Assembly (NCBI GenBank): GCA_031285245.1
Contig: JAITWN010000026.1
Location: 1-8,261 of the forward strand
Direction: 5' to 3'
Source: Chromatiales bacterium
GTDB lineage: Bacteria > Pseudomonadota > Gammaproteobacteria > SZUA-140
Length of the DNA: 8,261 nt
Shown here one piece after another: positions 5,185-8,261 of this stretch. The position numbers and the translations under genes are program-made. Every line of letters starts with the position of its first letter. Position 1 is the first letter of the stretch. Below the pieces are notes generated by a model. It was not told the origin of the DNA, searched no databases, and saw only the letters and a program-made list of their open reading frames with translations.

Positions 5185-6555
5185 TCAGTCGAGGTGTTTG
5201 AGCTGCTGGATCAACTGCCCGACCATGCCTTGGGCGTCGCCGTAGAGCATGCGGGTGTTGTCGCGGTAGAAGAGGTGATTCTCGATGCCGGCGAAGCCGG
5301 TACCCGCGCCGCGCTTGATGACCAGCACGTTGTGGGCTTTGTCCACGTTGAGAATCGGCATGCCATAGATCGGGCTCGACGGATCGGTGCGCGCGACTGG
5401 ATTGACGACGTCGTTGGCGCCGATGACGAGCGCGACATCGGTTGAAGCAAACGCTGCGTTGATCTCTTCAAGGTCGAACAGCCGATCGTAGGAGACACCC
5501 GCTTCGGCCAGCAGCACGTTCATGTGGCCAGGCATACGACCTGCGACCGGATGGATGGCGAACTTCACGTCCACACCATAGCTGGCGAGCAGATCCGTCA
5601 ATTCGCGAATCTTGTGCTGCGCCTGCGCCACCGCCATGCCATAACCCGGCACGATGACGACCTTGGACGCGTAGCGCATCATCACCGCCGCGTCTTCGAC
5701 TTCGATCGGCTTGAGCGCGCCCTGCACATCTTCAGCGCCACCCGCCACCGCCTTGCCGAAGCTGCTGAACAGCACGTTGCTGATCGGGCGATTCATCGCC
5801 TTGGCCATGAGCTGCGTGAGCATAGTGCCCGCCGCGCCGACGATGGTACCGGCGACGATCATGGCGGCGTTGCCGATCGCGAAGCCTTCGAAAGCAACCG
5901 CGAGACCGGTGAGCGCGTTGTAGAGCGAAATGACGACCGGCATGTCAGCGCCGCCGATCGGCAGCGTCATCATCACGCCATACGCCATCGCGGCGAGGAA
6001 GAACGCTGCGATGACCCAAGGGCTGGCATTACCACCAAACATGCTGACGCCAAGCAAAATGGCGAGCAGTAGCACGATCACGTTCAGCGCCTGCTGCGCC
6101 GGGAAAGTGATCGGGCGTCCACCGATCAGGCCCTGCAATTTGGCGAAAGCGATCATGCTGCCGGAGAACGCGATCGCGCCAATGAGACCGCCGAACACGG
6201 TGAGCACGGTCATGCCGGTGCTATGCGCATCACCGCGCAGCAACTCGACCGCCGCGATCGCCGCAGCGGCGCCGCCACCCATGCCGTTGTAGATGGCGAC
6301 CATCTGCGGCATGTCGGTCATTGCTACCTTGCGACCACTGACCCAAGCCAGCCCGCCACCGATGAAGATGGCGATGAGCATGAGACCGATGTTGTGCATG
6401 CCCGGCCAGAGCAGGGTGATGACCACCGCGAGCCCCATGGCGATACCGGCCCAGCGAATGCCACTGCGCGCAGTCGCGGGCGCGCTCATGCGCTTGAGAC
6501 CGACGACGAACAGGATGATGGTCAGGAAATAAACCGCCTGAATGAGATGTTCCAC
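5185..6555 (-). CDS. pntB: NAD(P) transhydrogenase subunit beta
   Basis: A 456-residue inner-membrane protein (E. coli PntB is ~462) carrying transmembrane domain II and the NADP(H)-binding domain III of proton-translocating transhydrogenase, which drives NADH + NADP+ to NAD+ + NADPH with the proton gradient. The N-terminal ~260 residues consist of repeated hydrophobic helices, with conserved MPQMVAIYNGMGGGAAA (82-98) and LPIGGADMPVVISLYNAL (198-215). Domain III shows VPGYGMAVAQAQHKIREL (302-319), HPVAGRMPGHMNVLLAEA (335-352), VIGANDVVNP (377-386) and YGMPILNVDKAHNVLVIKR (397-415), the NADP-binding and capping segments. The start is GTG (6553-6555), with AAGGA ten bases upstream and only three bases after the pntAB stop; no better ATG fits the family N-terminus. 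Last gene of a three-gene minus-strand operon converging on the pyr cluster. Confidence 0.97.
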   Translation of the reverse strand: MEHLIQAVYFLTIILFVVGLKRMSAPATARSGIRWAGIAMGLAVVITLLWPGMHNIGLMLIAIFIGGGLAWVSGRKVAMTDMPQMVAIYNGMGGGAAAAIAAVELLRGDAHSTGMTVLTVFGGLIGAIAFSGSMIAFAKLQGLIGGRPITFPAQQALNVIVLLLAILLGVSMFGGNASPWVIAAFFLAAMAYGVMMTLPIGGADMPVVISLYNALTGLAVAFEGFAIGNAAMIVAGTIVGAAGTMLTQLMAKAMNRPISNVLFSSFGKAVAGGAEDVQGALKPIEVEDAAVMMRYASKVVIVPGYGMAVAQAQHKIRELTDLLASYGVDVKFAIHPVAGRMPGHMNVLLAEAGVSYDRLFDLEEINAAFASTDVALVIGANDVVNPVARTDPSSPIYGMPILNVDKAHNVLVIKRGAGTGFAGIENHLFYRDNTRMLYGDAQGMVGQLIQQLKHLD

Positions 6556-6558
6556 TGC

Positions 6559-6861
6559 TTAGGATTCCTTGACCGGCTGTTTCTTCTTTTCGAACATTTC
6601 CAGCATGCGCTCGGTAACGACATAGCCACCCGCCGCATTCGCCGCGCCAAGCAGCACACCGACGAAGCCAATGATCTGGCCCGCAAGTGTTTCGGCGTAA
6701 CCGAGCGCGACCATGGCGCCCACCAGCACGATGCCATGGATGAAGTTCGAGCCCGACATCAACGGCGTGTGTAACACCACCGGCACGCGGCTGATGACCT
6801 CATACCCGGTGAACGCTGCCAGCGCGAAGATGAATAGCGCCGCCCAGATGCCTTCGATCAT
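6559..6861 (-). CDS. pntAB: NAD(P) transhydrogenase subunit alpha part 2 (membrane segment)
   Basis: A 100-residue membrane protein corresponding to the transmembrane C-terminal part of E. coli PntA, encoded separately as in Rhodospirillum rubrum and many other proteobacteria. Three hydrophobic helices are visible at roughly 5-19, 41-57 and 60-80. The conserved stretch TGYEVISRVPVVLHTPLMSG (18-37) links the first two, and GGYVVTERMLEMF (78-90) follows the third. The charged tail EKKKQPVKES ends the protein. It pairs with PntB to form the proton channel domain. The start is ATG at 6859-6861, with a purine-rich GAGAGAGG ribosome-binding site about eight bases upstream. It is 26 bases after pntAA and three bases before pntB. 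Confidence 0.95.
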   Translation of the reverse strand: MIEGIWAALFIFALAAFTGYEVISRVPVVLHTPLMSGSNFIHGIVLVGAMVALGYAETLAGQIIGFVGVLLGAANAAGGYVVTERMLEMFEKKKQPVKES

Positions 6862-6887
6862 GCTTGTTTCCTCTCTCTCACAAAGGC

Positions 6888-8012
6888 TTAAGCCGTTCCC
6901 AACTGCTGTCGCACGGCTTCCGACGGATAGGCGCCTTCATGCGTGACCACCGAGCCGGACAGGATCTCATCGGCCCAGTCGAGATGCAGCGCCCCACCCT
7001 CACCGCGCATCAGCGCGAGGAAGTTGTAGACGTTTTTGGCATACATCACGCTCGCATGCGCCGAAAGCTGGCTCGGTACATTGAGCGGGCCATAGACGGT
7101 GACGCCGTTGATGTCGATGCGTTCACCAGGCTGCGTCAATTCGCAATTGCCACCTGACTCAGCGGCGAGGTCGACGATCACCGCCCCCGGCTTCATATCA
7201 TGCACCATGGCGGCGGAGACCAGACGTGGCGCGGGGCGGCCAGGAATCTGCGCGGTGGTGATGACTACATCAGACTGGGCGATGCTCTTGCGCAGCAATG
7301 CCTGCTCGCGCTCTTTCTCTTCCGCGGTGAGTTCACGGGCATAGCCGCCTGCGGCTTCGGCATCGACTTCGACCGCGAGGAACTTCGCGCCGAGCGATTC
7401 GACCTGCTCGCGCGCGGCGCGGCGCACATCGTAGGCTTCAACTATCGCGCCGAGACGCCGAGCAGTAGCGATGGCCTGCAAACCTGCCACACCCGCGCCC
7501 AATATCAGCGCACGCGCCGGGCGAATCGTGCCGGCGGCTGTGGTCAGCATGGGGAAAAAGCTCGGGCTGAGTTCGGCTGCCATCAGCGCGGCGCGATAAC
7601 CTGCGACCGTTGCCTGCGACGACAGTGCGTCCATGGCCTGCGCGCGCGAGATGCGCGGAATACGCTCCATCGCGAAGCTGGTCACGCCCGCATCACGCAA
7701 GCCAGCGATGACATCAGCATTGCGATGCACGTGGAGGAAAGAAATCAGCAGCTGCCCTTTGCGGTAGTTGGCGAGCTCTTCGCGCACCGGCGGCTGCACT
7801 CGCACCACGACATCAGCGCGCTGCAAACCACTGGTGTCGATGAGCTCTGCACCGGCCCGCTCGAAACTGGCATCAGGGAAATAACTGCCGGTGCCCGCGC
7901 CACGCTCGATCAGCACTTCATCGCCTTGCTTGACCATGCGAGCCACCGTCTCGGGCACCAGCGCCACGCGGCGCTCACCGGCCGCGCATTCCTTGGGAAC
8001 TGCTATGCGCAT
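6888..8012 (-). CDS. pntAA: NAD(P) transhydrogenase subunit alpha part 1 (NAD-binding domain I)
   Basis: A 374-residue soluble protein that binds NAD(H) and passes hydride to PntB domain III on the cytoplasmic face of the membrane complex. It belongs to the alanine dehydrogenase/PNT family. MRIAVPKECAAGERRVALVP (1-20) is the family N-terminus. PRISRAQAMDALSSQ (119-133) contains the conserved Arg120-Gln125-Asp128 (RQD) loop that marks transhydrogenase rather than alanine dehydrogenase. LILGAGVAGLQAIATARRLG (169-188) is the Rossmann NAD-binding motif. DVVITTAQIPGRPAP (248-262) and PGAVIVDLAAESGGNCELT (275-293) are also typical. It lacks the hydrophobic C-terminal helices of the fused E. coli PntA, consistent with the separate pntAB next door. 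ATG at 8010-8012 is preceded by GGAG five bases upstream. First gene of the pnt operon. Confidence 0.97.
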   Translation of the reverse strand: MRIAVPKECAAGERRVALVPETVARMVKQGDEVLIERGAGTGSYFPDASFERAGAELIDTSGLQRADVVVRVQPPVREELANYRKGQLLISFLHVHRNADVIAGLRDAGVTSFAMERIPRISRAQAMDALSSQATVAGYRAALMAAELSPSFFPMLTTAAGTIRPARALILGAGVAGLQAIATARRLGAIVEAYDVRRAAREQVESLGAKFLAVEVDAEAAGGYARELTAEEKEREQALLRKSIAQSDVVITTAQIPGRPAPRLVSAAMVHDMKPGAVIVDLAAESGGNCELTQPGERIDINGVTVYGPLNVPSQLSAHASVMYAKNVYNFLALMRGEGGALHLDWADEILSGSVVTHEGAYPSEAVRQQLGTA

Positions 8013-8093
8013 GGTCGCTCCGGATTCGTTACGACAAGAATTAACGTCATGAAAGGATTCGTTTTTTTGTGAACGGACAGCGTGAAACGCGAC

Positions 8094-8123
8094 ATTTTAC
8101 GCCGACTTGTGAGGCAAGCTCAA
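8094..8123 (-). promoter_or_regulatory. Candidate sigma-70 promoter of pntAA-pntAB-pntB
   Basis: On the minus strand TTGAGC (plus-strand bases 8118-8123) and TAAAAT (8094-8099) are separated by 18 bases. They match the -35 and -10 consensus at four and five of six positions. The predicted transcript would start near 8087, about 75 bases before the pntAA ATG. No better pair was seen between the gene and the window end. Confidence 0.4.
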
Positions 8124-8261
8124 CCAATATCTTGGGGAATAGCGCAGCCTTAGATGTCGTATTCAGTGACCAAGCGTGGTTGGGACACTTTTTCAAACCC
8201 TCAATAGATATGAGGCCTCTGCGAAACGGTGACCGGCAGCGCCCGTTACTCTATTTTCAGG
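8124..8261. other. Right-edge intergenic stretch, no recognised gene
   Basis: More AT-rich than the neighbouring genes. A plus-strand frame from GTG 8069 stays open to the window end (64 codons), but its translation has no recognisable family, no upstream ribosome-binding site was identified, and it overlaps the candidate pnt promoter. A minus-strand frame from the edge stops at 8193. The palindrome GAGGCCTC lies at 8212-8219. Confidence 0.3.

Noticed and set aside
5524..6072. Open frame antisense to pntB (182 codons)
   Set aside because: His/Arg/Asp-rich shadow; pntB on the minus strand accounts for the region completely.
6559..8012. pntA apparently broken into two pieces by mutation
   Set aside because: Each piece has its own start and ribosome-binding site and matches the natural split form (PntAA and PntAB) known from Rhodospirillum rubrum and others.
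7200..8072. Open frame antisense to pntAA (290 codons)
   Set aside because: Low-complexity shadow of a well-supported gene, with no independent evidence.
8069..8261. Plus-strand open frame from a GTG to the window end
   Set aside because: No family resemblance or ribosome-binding site; it overlaps the likely pnt promoter and can be explained by chance.

Overview
The window looks like a chromosomal stretch of a gammaproteobacterium with a fairly GC-rich coding core. The evidence is the gene order algH - ruvX - pyrR - pyrB - pyrC-like, as in pseudomonads and relatives, and a PyrB/PyrC' pair whose motifs resemble the Pseudomonas ATCase type. The three-gene transhydrogenase (pntAA-pntAB-pntB) fits several proteobacterial groups. 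I cannot place the organism below class; a lineage near Xanthomonadales/Nevskiales is only a guess. Both ends (about 1-297 and 8020-8261) look visibly more AT-rich than the core.

Layout. The left edge (1-140) holds the broken tail of a family 2 glycosyltransferase, followed by a gene-free leader. From about 298 to 5028 there is a tightly packed plus-strand cluster: algH, ruvX, a previously unlisted 30-codon reading frame, pyrR, pyrB, a dihydroorotase-like gene that has lost most of its metal ligands (pyrC'), and a PyrK-like flavin/iron-sulfur reductase. Neighbouring genes overlap by 1-4 bases or are separated by only 8, so the cluster is almost certainly co-transcribed and partly translationally coupled. 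The gap 5029-5184 contains a nested palindromic repeat, followed by a T-run, that probably ends the operon. From 5185 to 8012 the minus strand carries pntB, pntAB and pntAA, converging on the pyr operon and probably read from a promoter near 8094-8123. The right edge (8124-8261) has no recognisable gene.

Function. pyrB with pyrC' should form the aspartate transcarbamoylase holoenzyme of pyrimidine synthesis, pyrC' being a structural partner rather than an enzyme. pyrR supplies a PRPP/UMP-binding regulator-type protein. The PyrK-like protein would pass electrons between NAD(H) and a dihydroorotate dehydrogenase or another partner, but no catalytic pyrD is present here. The pnt genes encode the proton-translocating transhydrogenase that makes NADPH from NADH.

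Most of the window is ordinary housekeeping DNA. The points most worth a second look are the 30-codon frame, joined by ATGA overlaps to ruvX and pyrR and containing a perfect hairpin just before pyrR; the PyrK-like gene in a pyrBC' operon without pyrD; the loss of metal ligands in pyrC'; the nested palindrome; and the glycosyltransferase remnant.
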